64,000 bases of DNA from Paenibacillus sp. XY044 (GTDB lineage Bacteria > Bacillota > Bacilli > Paenibacillales > Paenibacillaceae): NCBI RefSeq assembly GCF_002257645.1, contig NZ_NQMO01000003.1, positions 682,001 through 746,000 of the forward strand, written 5' to 3'. Positions 24,794 to 33,551 of the stretch are shown here, in pieces (the stretch's first letter is position 1; each line of letters opens with the position of its first letter). A program made the translations under genes and the position numbers. The notes beneath the pieces are model-generated. The model searched no databases. It was not told where the DNA came from and worked only from the letters and a program-made list of their open reading frames with translations.

Positions 24794-27049
24794 ATGAGCG
24801 AATCGAATCAGGAGTATATCGTTATCTCGGCTGCGAGGGAAAACAATCTCAAGAACGTGTCCTTGCAAATTCCCAAACGGAAGATTTCGATATTCACCGG
24901 AGTATCCGGATCCGGCAAGTCATCGATCGTCTTCGATACGATTGCCGCAGAATCTACACGACTGCTGAATGAAAATTTCAGCATGTTCGTGCGTACGTTC
25001 CTGCCCAAATATCCGCAGCCAGATGCGGACGCGATCGAAAACCTGAGCATGGCTGTCATTGTCGATCAGAAGCGGCTGGGCGGAGGATCCCATTCCACGA
25101 TGGGCACCATTACCGATATTTCTCCCATCCTCCGGATGCTCTTCTCAAGGGTGGGCCAGCCCTATGTCGGAGGAGCGAACATGTTCTCGTTTAACGACCC
25201 GCAAGGTATGTGCCTCGAGTGTAACGGGATCGGTCGCAGCCTCGCTGTCGATATGAGGAAAGCGGTCGACAAGTCCAAGTCGCTCCAGGAAGGAGCAATC
25301 ATGCTGCCGGGCTATACGGTGGGCGCATGGGAATGGAACATGCTAGTTCAGTCGGGTTCCTTTGATACGGATAAGAAGCTCAGCGACTATTCGGATGAAG
25401 AACTGGATCAGCTGCTGTATAGCAAGGCAAGGAAAGTGAAGATGGATTTCGCCGGAAAAGCAACGAATATTACCGTAGAAGGCGTTATCGAGAAATTCAC
25501 CAACAAATATATCAAACAGGACGTGAAGACGAAGTCCGAACGCACGCAGCAAACGGTTGCTCCGTTCATCACTGAGGGGCCATGCTCCAGTTGTCACGGT
25601 GCTAGACTAAGTCAAGCCGCGCTGGGCTGCAGAATTAATGGACACAACATTGCGGAGCTGTCTTCCATGGAAGTCGGACATCTCATCCGCGTTATCCGGG
25701 AGATTGGCGATGCAGCAGCGGCTCCGATGGTCAATTCGCTGATGGAGCGGCTGCAGCATATGGTGGATATCGGCCTCGACTACTTGACGCTGGACCGTGA
25801 GACGGATACATTATCCGGCGGCGAGTCGCAGCGTGTCAAAATGGTAAAGCATCTGAACGGGAGCCTGGTGGATGTCACATACATCTTCGATGAGCCTAGC
25901 GTAGGCCTTCACCCCCGCGATGTACACCGGTTAAACGAACTGCTCCAGAAGCTGCGTGACAAAGGCAACACCGTGCTCGTGGTCGAGCATGATCCCGATG
26001 TCATCAAAGTAGCGGATCATATCGTCGACGTCGGTCCCCATGCCGGCAGCCGCGGAGGAAACATCGTCTATGAAGGAAGCTACCCGGGTCTGCTAGAGTC
26101 CGGCACGTTGACGGGAAACTATATGATGCGCCAGCTCGGGCTGAAGCAGGACTGCAGGCAGCCATCCGGCAAGCTGCCCATCCGGAATGCCAAGCTGCAT
26201 AATCTGCAGGACGTCAACGTCGACATTCCAACCGGAGTGCTGAATGTTGTGACCGGCGTCGCCGGCTCTGGTAAAAGCACCCTGATTAACGACGTATTCC
26301 TCAGCCAGCATCCTGATGCTATCGTCATTGACCAATCGGCGATCGGCGTGTCGACACGCTCGAATCCCGCGACCTATACGGGCATACTGGATGATGTACG
26401 TAAGGCGTTTGCTTCCGCGAACAAAGTGAGTCCAGGCTTATTCAGCTTTAACTCCAAGGGAGCTTGCGAGAATTGCCAAGGGCTGGGCGTGGTGTACTTG
26501 GACCTTTCGTTCTTCGAAAGCGTGAAGCTGCCATGCGAAGTCTGCGGTGGGAAACGATTTAAGGAAGAGGTGCTCGAATACAAGCTGAATGGCAAGTCCA
26601 TAGCCGAAGTGCTGGAGATGACGGTAGAGCAGGCTTTGGAATTTTTCCAGATCAAAGAGGTTGTGCGCAAGCTCCAGGCGATGAGCGATGTAGGCCTGAA
26701 CTACATTACGCTCGGCCAGCCGCTCAGCACGCTCTCTGGCGGAGAATGCCAGCGCATCAAACTGGCTAGCGAGCTGCACAAGAAAGGCAGCATTTATGTC
26801 ATGGACGAGCCGACGACCGGTCTGCATATGTCGGATATCGGTCACCTACTGGAGATTATGAACCGCCTCGTGGACGCCGGCAATACGGTGATCGTCATCG
26901 AGCACAATTTAGAAGTCATCAGCCAAGCGGACTGGATTATCGATATGGGACCGGATGGAGGCAGCAAGGGTGGACAAGTGGTGTTCGAGGGCACACCCCA
27001 AGACATCGTCCATGCGGAGCAGTCGATCACGGGAAAATACTTGAGATAA
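24794..27049 (+). CDS. UvrA paralogue (short, UvrA2/drug-resistance type ABC ATPase)
   Basis: 751 aa, against about 940-950 for true UvrA. Two ABC ATPase halves: Walker A GVSGSGKSS (about residue 33) with signature LSGGESQR, and GVAGSGKST (about 490) with LSGGECQR. Cys pairs of zinc modules appear in CLECNGIGR, CSSCHGARLS, CENCQGLG and CEVCGGKRF. The UvrB-binding and extra insertion regions of housekeeping UvrA are reduced. Such paralogues are linked to self-resistance against DNA-binding drugs or have unknown roles. Start ATG 24794 has AAGGA 8 nt upstream; earlier in-frame starts lack an RBS. Not clustered with uvrB or uvrC. Confidence 0.9.
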   Translation: MSESNQEYIVISAARENNLKNVSLQIPKRKISIFTGVSGSGKSSIVFDTIAAESTRLLNENFSMFVRTFLPKYPQPDADAIENLSMAVIVDQKRLGGGSHSTMGTITDISPILRMLFSRVGQPYVGGANMFSFNDPQGMCLECNGIGRSLAVDMRKAVDKSKSLQEGAIMLPGYTVGAWEWNMLVQSGSFDTDKKLSDYSDEELDQLLYSKARKVKMDFAGKATNITVEGVIEKFTNKYIKQDVKTKSERTQQTVAPFITEGPCSSCHGARLSQAALGCRINGHNIAELSSMEVGHLIRVIREIGDAAAAPMVNSLMERLQHMVDIGLDYLTLDRETDTLSGGESQRVKMVKHLNGSLVDVTYIFDEPSVGLHPRDVHRLNELLQKLRDKGNTVLVVEHDPDVIKVADHIVDVGPHAGSRGGNIVYEGSYPGLLESGTLTGNYMMRQLGLKQDCRQPSGKLPIRNAKLHNLQDVNVDIPTGVLNVVTGVAGSGKSTLINDVFLSQHPDAIVIDQSAIGVSTRSNPATYTGILDDVRKAFASANKVSPGLFSFNSKGACENCQGLGVVYLDLSFFESVKLPCEVCGGKRFKEEVLEYKLNGKSIAEVLEMTVEQALEFFQIKEVVRKLQAMSDVGLNYITLGQPLSTLSGGECQRIKLASELHKKGSIYVMDEPTTGLHMSDIGHLLEIMNRLVDAGNTVIVIEHNLEVISQADWIIDMGPDGGSKGGQVVFEGTPQDIVHAEQSITGKYLR

Positions 27050-27098
27050 CCCTCCACTTATAATATTGGACGTGAAAAACCAATCATCTCTTCTGACG

Positions 27099-27125
27099 AA
27101 GCCGCGTAAACCGCGGCTTATTTAT
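27099..27125 (+). terminator. Terminator after the UvrA-like gene
   Basis: 8-bp stem AAGCCGCG/CGCGGCTT with a 5-nt loop followed by ATTTAT; the U tract is weak. Confidence 0.6.
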
Positions 27126-27285
27126 GATCCCGATAAACGGCAAATAGGAGCGATTACTCTGGGCCTTGATATTCATTCCGCTTAACCGCTCGAGAATGAA
27201 TACATACAGTTATCACATGACGTCGCATAATTAGAAACATTTTACGTGGGGGAGGTGTTACTAGTACGCTGAATGAAAATGAGCG

Positions 27286-27327
27286 TTGTTATTCCAACTC
27301 CATTATTTTATAATGAGTAAAAACTCA
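27286..27327 (+). promoter_or_regulatory. Promoter and operator of the TetR-GNAT pair
   Basis: TTGTTA (27286-27291), 17 bp, TATAAT (27309-27314). The inverted repeat TGAGT-AAAA-ACTCA (27314-27327) begins at the -10 box, as expected for an autorepressor's operator. Confidence 0.75.
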
Positions 27328-27352
27328 CTCAATTAAAAAGGAGCCGTTCGTT

Positions 27353-27961
27353 TTGCCACGTACCAAGGAGCAGTATGAAGAAATGAGGAAGGCAACCAGA
27401 GAGAAAATACATTCTGCGGCGATGCGGTTATTTGTCCATCAAGGATTTGGTTCGACTAATGTTCAGAATATCGCGGACGCGGCCGGCATTAGCATCGGGT
27501 TACTGTACCGGCACTACAGAACGAAGGAACATTTGTTTCGCGATTTGGTGGCTTATTCAGTTGAAGGATTGAACCGCAATATTGCTGCATTTGAAACCGA
27601 TCAATCCCCTAAAAAGGTCATTGTACAGTTTGTAGATGAAGTCTACAACGACTTTATGAATGGAGAAGAACTGGCTAATCTGCTGATTCTGATCAAACAA
27701 TCGCTATTAGGCTCAGGTACAGCCGCCAATCAACATGACGAAGTCCTCAAAATCAATGCCAGACTGCTTGATGCTACGGCTGAGCTCATTCGCAAAGGCC
27801 AACAGACTGGAGAATTCCGCTCGGGTGATGCGCATGAGATGGCAATCTATTTATACGCATCGATCCAAGGATTGGCCGAGATGAGGGTGCTGCTAAAGAG
27901 CAATTTTACCATGCCGTCACCGTCAGTCCTCACAGCATTTCTATTTAAGGAAAAGGAGTGA
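27353..27961 (+). CDS. TetR-family regulator
   Basis: 202 aa. N-terminal HTH (TNVQNIADAAGISIGLLYRHYRTKEHLF, about residues 26-53) and a helical effector domain. It starts with TTG at 27353, with AAAAAGGAG about 10 nt upstream. It lies 7 nt before an acetyltransferase gene and behind an operator-like palindrome, so it probably represses both. Confidence 0.92.
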   Translation: MPRTKEQYEEMRKATREKIHSAAMRLFVHQGFGSTNVQNIADAAGISIGLLYRHYRTKEHLFRDLVAYSVEGLNRNIAAFETDQSPKKVIVQFVDEVYNDFMNGEELANLLILIKQSLLGSGTAANQHDEVLKINARLLDATAELIRKGQQTGEFRSGDAHEMAIYLYASIQGLAEMRVLLKSNFTMPSPSVLTAFLFKEKE

Positions 27962-27968
27962 CCCTGCC

Positions 27969-28562
27969 ATGATCACTGTCGTCAGAGCGGATCAAGCTGA
28001 GTTTGATGTGCGGCAAGGTATATCTGAAACATTCGCAGAGGGTTTCACGCAGTGGCTCGGATTTTTCTCCAAGGATTCAAAAAAAATTGCAGCGGCATTC
28101 GCGCATATGTTCAATCTGGATCAATTTTACGTGGCTGTATCCGATCGACAAGTCATTGGAATGGCCGCATGCACGAATGGAAAATCACTTTCGGTTAAGC
28201 TTGATAACAAAGAGCTTCGCAAACATTTAGGTTTTTATAAAGGCAGTATGGCTGGTATTTTCCTAAAAAAAGAATTTGAAGCTCCTTTCGTTAATCCTTC
28301 ACCTGGTGTAGGCTCCATCGAATTTGTAGGAACAGCTTCCCAATTCAGGGGACAAGGTATTGCTTCTCAATTGATCCGTTGTATTATTGAGCAAACACCA
28401 TATCAAGTTTACTTGATTGAAGAAGTCGCCGATACCAATATTCCAGCCTTGAAACTCTATACTAAATTAGGATTTGAAGAATATAAACGCAGGCAAATAC
28501 CAAATAAACGGGCAAAGAAAATCGGGATCCATCACATGGTATCCTTGAGGTATACAAAATAA
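27969..28562 (+). CDS. GNAT-family N-acetyltransferase
   Basis: 197 aa. The acetyl-CoA binding motif A is seen as IEFVGTASQFRGQGIASQLI (about residues 117-136; Q/RxxGxG/A pattern), followed by the usual LYTKLGFEEYKR strand-helix near residue 165. Substrate unknown. The RBS AAAAGGAG overlaps the TetR stop codon, so it is in the same operon as the 27353 regulator. Confidence 0.9.
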   Translation: MITVVRADQAEFDVRQGISETFAEGFTQWLGFFSKDSKKIAAAFAHMFNLDQFYVAVSDRQVIGMAACTNGKSLSVKLDNKELRKHLGFYKGSMAGIFLKKEFEAPFVNPSPGVGSIEFVGTASQFRGQGIASQLIRCIIEQTPYQVYLIEEVADTNIPALKLYTKLGFEEYKRRQIPNKRAKKIGIHHMVSLRYTK

Positions 28563-28647
28563 CCGGCTTCATATCAACTTTCTTGCGTTCAACAATTTAT
28601 AGGGATCATTAAAGAAGTACCATCATAGCAAAGAGAAGGTGAAATTT

Positions 28648-29532
28648 ATGATAAGTAAGAATAACGAAAATAAACTGAAGCAAATCGTCCATGAACAGCA
28701 ATTCGAACATGCATTGGATTATCTAATGGATACCGTGCGCCAAGGCATTCGATTGAGCAAGAACGGCGTAGAAGATTACAGGGCGGCCGGATGTTCCCGC
28801 ATCGGCGGGGATCCGGATCTCCCGGCTGATGTGGAATGGCCTTTTGATTCGAAAGGGACTCCTATGACGTTCCTGGCCCAGCTGAGGCTGCGTGAACTGG
28901 TGGATCATGACGAAGCTTCTCTGCTTCCGGCAAACGGCGCGCTTTATTTTTTCTTAGGAGTAGATGAACCGGCTTATGATATTGAGCATAAAGTGCTCTA
29001 TTTGCAGGAGGAGCCATTGAAAGATGCGAGGCGGCGGCCTGCTCCGAAAGCGACGGCGATCGAAGACACATTCACTGGTTACCGGGTGTCGGCCAGATCC
29101 ACTATGGAGCCGCCTAATTACGGCTATGTGGATTACGAGCTGGTGGAGGATGATGAGCATGATTACGAGCAATACGAGGAACTTTGCTTCGAGTTAACCG
29201 GATACAACTCCAGTGACGTGGCGATGCTGTTCGGCTATCCCGAAACCCAGCATGGCGATTGCGAATACGAAGCGGCACTGAAGCTGTTGACCGGAGAAAA
29301 ATACAACTATTCCGAAGCGGAAGCGATGAAGCAGATCACCCAGCACCTGAACGGCGATTCGGATCAAGCCCAGCAGGAAATCCGGGATACACTATTGCTG
29401 TTGGCACTGGGATCGGACGATGATGTGGGATTTTGCTGGTGGGATGCCGGAGAACTGCAGTTTTTCATCCGGAAGGAAGATATGCTGGCAGGCAATTTTA
29501 ATCGTACATACTGCTCCCTTTACTCGAGCTAG
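28648..29532 (+). CDS. DUF1963 (YwqG-like) protein
   Basis: 294 aa. It carries the YwqG/DUF1963 hallmarks: SRIGGDPDLPADVEWP (about residues 49-64), TFLAQLRLREL, GALYFFLG and the C-terminal DDDVGFCWWDAGELQFFIRKEDM. Members are intracellular, about 260-300 aa, with no known activity. Start ATG 28648 has AGAGAAGG 8 nt upstream. Flanks give no functional clue. Confidence 0.88.
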   Translation: MISKNNENKLKQIVHEQQFEHALDYLMDTVRQGIRLSKNGVEDYRAAGCSRIGGDPDLPADVEWPFDSKGTPMTFLAQLRLRELVDHDEASLLPANGALYFFLGVDEPAYDIEHKVLYLQEEPLKDARRRPAPKATAIEDTFTGYRVSARSTMEPPNYGYVDYELVEDDEHDYEQYEELCFELTGYNSSDVAMLFGYPETQHGDCEYEAALKLLTGEKYNYSEAEAMKQITQHLNGDSDQAQQEIRDTLLLLALGSDDDVGFCWWDAGELQFFIRKEDMLAGNFNRTYCSLYSS

Positions 29533-29604
29533 GATGCAGCGGTTAGAGTAGAAGGAAAGCATGGAAAAGGTGGTATAAGCAAGAACTTCCAAGCATCAAA
29601 GGGG

Positions 29605-29653
29605 TTGCAATTATTCGGGTGTTGGATTATGATGGACCCATCAATGATTGATG
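29605..29653 (+). promoter_or_regulatory. Promoter and MarR-type operator of nitroreductase 2
   Basis: TTGCAA (29605-29610), 17 bp, TATGAT (29628-29633). The perfect palindrome CATCAATGATTGATG (29639-29653) sits at the expected transcription start. A near copy lies in front of the MarR gene (30411-30424). Confidence 0.8.
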
Positions 29654-29695
29654 TATCAAATATTGACTGATCAAACATCGAGGGGAGAGATCCAT

Positions 29696-30340
29696 TTGAT
29701 TACTTACAGCAATCAGAAAACCAACGATTTCAACGACATTGTATACGGACGGCGTTCCATTAAAATATACGATTCCTCTGTAAAAATCAGCAGAGAAGAG
29801 ATGACCGAAATGATCGACCAGGCCACGAAGGCGCCTTCCTCCGTTAATTTGCAGCCCTGGCGTTTTGTCGTCATCGACAGCGAGCAGGGCAAAGAAACGC
29901 TGCTGCCGCTGGCAAGATTCAATCATAACCAAGTCAAGACTTCTTCCGCCGTCATCGCTGTGTTTACGGATATGAACAGTTTCGACTACGCCGAAGAAAT
30001 TTATGGCAAAGCAGTCGAGCTCGGCTACATGCCGCAAGAGGTAAAAGAGATGCAGCTGAACGCCTTCCGGAAAATATTCAGCGATTATTCGCCGGAGGTT
30101 ATGAAGAATAACGTTATCCTGGACGCCGGGCTGGTTTCCATGCAGCTGATGTTGGTGGCGCGGGCTCATGGATATGATACGAATCCGATCGGAGGCTTTG
30201 AGAAGGACCAAATTGCCGAAGCCTTTGGACTCGATCAAGATCGGTATGTTCCCGTAATGCTGATCTCAATCGGCAAAGCGGCCAGCGAAGGACATGCCTC
30301 TTACCGGCTTCCGGCGGAACGGATAACGTTCTGGAAATAA
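29696..30340 (+). CDS. Nitroreductase-family FMN oxidoreductase (paralogue 2, MhqN-like)
   Basis: 214 aa. Same motifs as the enzyme at 19426: RRSIKIYDSSVKISREE, KAPSSVNLQPWRF, RAHGYDTNPIGGFEKDQIAEAFGLD and ERITFWK at the end. I start at TTG 29696 because AGGGGAGAG is 6-7 nt upstream; an ATG at 29648 lies inside the operator. Next to a MarR regulator and an ABM monooxygenase, it recalls the quinone-responsive MhqR regulon of B. subtilis, so quinone or nitroaromatic detoxification is likely. Confidence 0.92.
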   Translation: MITYSNQKTNDFNDIVYGRRSIKIYDSSVKISREEMTEMIDQATKAPSSVNLQPWRFVVIDSEQGKETLLPLARFNHNQVKTSSAVIAVFTDMNSFDYAEEIYGKAVELGYMPQEVKEMQLNAFRKIFSDYSPEVMKNNVILDAGLVSMQLMLVARAHGYDTNPIGGFEKDQIAEAFGLDQDRYVPVMLISIGKAASEGHASYRLPAERITFWK

Positions 30341-30366
30341 CCAACGGGAACGTCTTATCCATAGGC

Positions 30367-30391
30367 ATCTGTTTGCAATACAGGTTTTTTT
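30367..30391 (+). terminator. Terminator after nitroreductase 2
   Basis: 6-bp stem ATCTGT/ACAGGT with a 7-nt loop followed by TTTTTT. It overlaps the -35 region of the next promoter. Confidence 0.6.
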
Positions 30392-30424
30392 GCATTATAT
30401 TAATTGATAGCTCAACGATTGATG
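30373..30424 (+). promoter_or_regulatory. Promoter and operator of the MarR gene
   Basis: TTGCAA (30373-30378), 17 bp, TATATT (30396-30401). Downstream are TTGATAGCTCAA and CTCAACGATTGATG (30411-30424); the latter matches the nitroreductase-2 operator at 12 of 14 positions. Confidence 0.7.
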
Positions 30425-30470
30425 CCGCCAACGGAATGCTAACATTATAGGCGTGCGGGGAGGTCAATTC

Positions 30471-30899
30471 ATGAAATGCACATTTTCGGACCAGGAACAG
30501 ATCCTGCAGCTCCTGAACGGCCTGAACAACCAACTCAGTCCCAAATTCGAACGATGCGCGGGTATAAGTTCTTCACGATTCGATATATTATACGAATTGT
30601 ACGGGGTGGAAGAAATGACCCAGTCCCACTTGCAGAAGGCTGTACACATCGATGCTTCGGCAATTACGCGCCATCTGAAGCAGCTTGAAGCGGACGGAAT
30701 GGTCACAAGGCGGAGAAACCCTTCGGATAACCGGGAAACATTTGTTCAGCTTACCGAAGAGGGCCTTCAACGGATCGACGGATACAAGAAAGAAAAGATC
30801 GGTTTTGTGAACCAGATGCTGAAAGATTTTAACGATGAGGAACTGACAGTTTTAAAGGATATGCTTACCCGATTGCAACAAAATATAAGCCAATACTGA
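30471..30899 (+). CDS. MarR-family regulator (MhqR-like)
   Basis: 142 aa winged-helix protein. The recognition region is HLQKAVHIDASAITRHLKQLEADGMV (about residues 54-79), followed by the wing RRNPSDNRETFVQLT and a C-terminal dimerisation helix. Start ATG 30471 has GGGGAGG 7 nt upstream. One Cys (near residue 29, ERCAG) plus Cys3. It likely represses itself, the upstream nitroreductase and possibly the downstream ABM gene through the shared TCAAYGATTGATG element. Confidence 0.92.
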   Translation: MKCTFSDQEQILQLLNGLNNQLSPKFERCAGISSSRFDILYELYGVEEMTQSHLQKAVHIDASAITRHLKQLEADGMVTRRRNPSDNRETFVQLTEEGLQRIDGYKKEKIGFVNQMLKDFNDEELTVLKDMLTRLQQNISQY

Positions 30900-30938
30900 T
30901 ACGCACTATACAAAACATCAAGGAAGGAAGAACACATC

Positions 30939-31235
30939 ATGATCATTGTCCATGCCAAGCTTGACATCTTGCCGGAGCAAGAGGAACGATTCTCGAAGGA
31001 AGCTGAGAGCCTGCTTGCCGCCACCAGAGCGGAAGAGGGTAATATCAGCTATGAATTGTTCAAATCCGTGGAACAAGAACACCTTTATACCATGGTGGAG
31101 ATTTGGAAGGATTTTGGAGCCGTTCAAGCGCATAACAGCAGCGAACATTTCCAGACATTCGTACTGAAAGCCAAAACGCTGCTGGCTTCTCCTATGGAAT
31201 TGAAAGTTTTTCAAGGCGAGCCTGTGCAGGTATAA
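30939..31235 (+). CDS. ABM-domain (YgiN-like) monooxygenase
   Basis: 98 aa, one ferredoxin-like ABM domain: IIVHAKLDILPEQEERF, ISYELFKSVEQEHLYTMVEIW and the conserved HNSSEHF. Small dimers of this type include quinol monooxygenases and heme-degrading enzymes; lack of the heme-oxygenase Asn/Trp set cannot be judged here. 39 nt after the MarR gene, likely co-transcribed. Confidence 0.88.
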   Translation: MIIVHAKLDILPEQEERFSKEAESLLAATRAEEGNISYELFKSVEQEHLYTMVEIWKDFGAVQAHNSSEHFQTFVLKAKTLLASPMELKVFQGEPVQV

Positions 31236-31252
31236 CGCAAGCTAAGTGAATC

Positions 31253-31291
31253 AATCCCTAATCTCCCTGATGTGGAGGTTGGGGATTTTTC
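31253..31291 (+). terminator. Terminator after the ABM gene
   Basis: A 14-bp stem (AATCCCTAATCTCC paired with GGAGGTTGGGGATT, a few G-T pairs) with a 7-nt loop, followed by TTTTTCG. Confidence 0.8.
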
Positions 31292-31433
31292 GTTTATCTG
31301 TCTCTTTGCTATTGTTGCCGCGATTTGAAGCAGCAGATTGCCATCGTCATCAGTAGTCGGTGGCAATCTGCTGATCGGTATACGAACAACTGGCGAAGAG
31401 TCAAAGGGAGTCTTGATCTCTTCCTAGCTGTTA

Positions 31434-33416
31434 TTATTTTGTCCACGTACCGATCTTATAAGCTCCATCGGAAAGCCTGCCGATATTCGCAAAATCAACG
31501 GCCGGCTGTTTCGTTGCCGGATTTAGAATCGCTATGGTTAGCTCATAAGTTCCGCATGGCAATGTGTTCGTAGAAATCGAGCCTGAGACGGTATGCAATC
31601 CGGTCCTCCAGGTTCTCAAATCTGCGGGTGTGGATTGACGTGCCACGATATTCCCTGCGCTGCGCAGCTGAAATTCGACAGGCCAGTTAAACGGGAAGTG
31701 TTGAACCCCCTTATTCTCCACAGTGATGGTGACATCCAGCTTGTTTCCGCTATTTTGCTGCGGATATGCGGCCTTTTTCACGACAAAGTGATAGCCCATC
31801 CGTTTCTTAAGTTTATCCATATTGCCTTGCAAAGGATTGCCGAGCGCCAAGGAAGCTGGAGAATTCGGTCCAAGCCAGCTCGGCTTGCTGAGCTCGGTTT
31901 GGCGAAGCGTCTCATTAAAGCCGCTGCCTGTCGTAAGTGCAGCATTCAATCCGTAGTCACCACCGTAAAATTCGCCGCCAGAGACTCGGGTGTCCCAGAA
32001 GTTGGCGTGGTTTGGCTGCTGCTGGCCGATATCATCCCAATAACCGTTCTGCGTGCCTGTATACCATCCCCATTCGGAGTCGAAGCTCGGCTGATCTCCG
32101 AATACGTCATTATACATTCCCAGAATCAAACCTTTGTTATTATTTTTGGCCAATTCCACGCTCCGTCTGATCATTAGCTGCGTATGATCCTCCTGAGCGG
32201 CAAACGCATCAATGTAGTGCTGAATGTACCGATTGGATATTTCGTTCTTAGGGAACTCGCCGGTATAGTTAGTTTCCCCATTCGGTCCTTCATAGGGCCA
32301 AGTGTGGAATTCCGCCCAATGGCCCAGCGAACCGATTTGTACAAAAGCGATCGGGCTGTCAGGCGTGTTGTAATGATTGGCTATCGCCTCGATCGCAAGT
32401 TTGTGCCTGGCGATCAAATATTCGGAGCCGTAATTCGGAGAGAAGCCCGTATTGTTGCCAGCGCCCATACCTCCGGTTTGATCTTGGTAGGCCTTGCCCG
32501 GCGTTTGTCCTTGACTGACCATGTCATTATATAGCCAATCAGGAATATCCCTGTGAGATACACCGGAAGGATTGTCCAAAATAAAGCGCAGCACCACCTT
32601 GACTCCATGACTCTGCCAATAGCTGAAATGATTGGCTGCTTCAATTGCACTGAAATCATAGTTGCCCTTTGTTGGCTCGAGTTCCTTCCAGGTGACGCCA
32701 GCATAAACGAGACGGTGGTCTTGAGGATAGTTTGTAGATTTCGCTGAAGGCGCCCAGCCCTTAAACGGGTTATTGAGCGGGTTACCCACCTCGGTCGGGT
32801 AGAATTCGATCATGCTGCCTCCGGGGGGGTTATCGTTGAGCGTATAGTCGGGTAGCGATTGGTTCTGCGCCGGCAGGCGATTTACATCCGAGTTATGATC
32901 CAGATAACCTATGTTCACTCTGCTGCCAATCGTGAGTCCGAGCGTAGAGAGCGGAATGGATGCTTCGATCACGGAAGATGAACGAACAAATTGAGAGGGA
33001 GGAAGAGACGAAGATGAAGACCAATTCCAAGTGCTTCCATTGCCTGAATAACGATACAGAGCATTATTTTCGAGGAGCCATTCAATTCCTGTCGCTCCCC
33101 ATCCAGAGGCATGATATCCGGTAGAAGCGTTCCCGTCCGTATTCAGCCAGAAGCTCCCCATGGTGGTGCTAAGGCCAGAGCCCTGAACGAGCAGATAGAG
33201 ATTCCTGTCATCGTGAGTAACCTTCAATACTTTAGCTGTCCCCGAATTCGTAGCCATGGCCGGTACCCCATCCCAATCGCTCGCATCTCCATCAACAATG
33301 ATGGAAGCCGCTGCAGCATTCGAAACGGAGAGGGGAAAAGGGATCAAAGTAAAGATCATGGCCGCCATTACAAAAACAGTAAACGTAAATTTCATTCTAA
33401 TACCCCGTCTTTTCAC
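31434..33416 (-). CDS. Secreted DUF4832-type protein with CBM9/DOMON-like domain (putative glycoside hydrolase)
   Basis: 660 aa. I start at GTG 33416 because GAGGAGG lies 6 nt upstream; the ATG at 33395 has no RBS. A signal peptide (KRRGIRMKF n-region, cut near NAAAAS) is followed by a beta domain with VDGDASDWDGVPA and DDRNLYLLVQG (about 35-190, CBM9-like). Then comes a TIM-barrel-like domain with NPFKGWAPS, VYAGVTWKELEPTKGNYDF and GSLGHWAEFHTWP, whose Glu is a candidate catalytic residue. A C-terminal beta-sandwich (MGYHFVVKK to the end) completes it. The fold group is uncharacterised. It probably acts outside the cell on the polysaccharide whose fragments the 40176-43535 importer takes up. 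Confidence 0.82.
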   Translation of the reverse strand: MKRRGIRMKFTFTVFVMAAMIFTLIPFPLSVSNAAAASIIVDGDASDWDGVPAMATNSGTAKVLKVTHDDRNLYLLVQGSGLSTTMGSFWLNTDGNASTGYHASGWGATGIEWLLENNALYRYSGNGSTWNWSSSSSLPPSQFVRSSSVIEASIPLSTLGLTIGSRVNIGYLDHNSDVNRLPAQNQSLPDYTLNDNPPGGSMIEFYPTEVGNPLNNPFKGWAPSAKSTNYPQDHRLVYAGVTWKELEPTKGNYDFSAIEAANHFSYWQSHGVKVVLRFILDNPSGVSHRDIPDWLYNDMVSQGQTPGKAYQDQTGGMGAGNNTGFSPNYGSEYLIARHKLAIEAIANHYNTPDSPIAFVQIGSLGHWAEFHTWPYEGPNGETNYTGEFPKNEISNRYIQHYIDAFAAQEDHTQLMIRRSVELAKNNNKGLILGMYNDVFGDQPSFDSEWGWYTGTQNGYWDDIGQQQPNHANFWDTRVSGGEFYGGDYGLNAALTTGSGFNETLRQTELSKPSWLGPNSPASLALGNPLQGNMDKLKKRMGYHFVVKKAAYPQQNSGNKLDVTITVENKGVQHFPFNWPVEFQLRSAGNIVARQSTPADLRTWRTGLHTVSGSISTNTLPCGTYELTIAILNPATKQPAVDFANIGRLSDGAYKIGTWTK

Positions 33417-33551
33417 GTCAAACCTCCTCACAGAATTTATTGGTGTCATAAAGCTGCAAGTCAGAATTCATTGTAAACCTAGGGTCATGATACTGAATTC
33501 GAAGCCTTCACCTCCTTTCCAACTCATATAGACAGGCATTCGCGTCAGCCT

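Larger units (their letters stand above)
27050..27352. other. Intergenic region with terminator and TetR promoter
   Basis: Contains the hairpin at 27099-27125 and the promoter/operator at 27286-27327, listed separately. The rest (about 27126-27285) shows no ORF or structure I can support. Confidence 0.6.
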
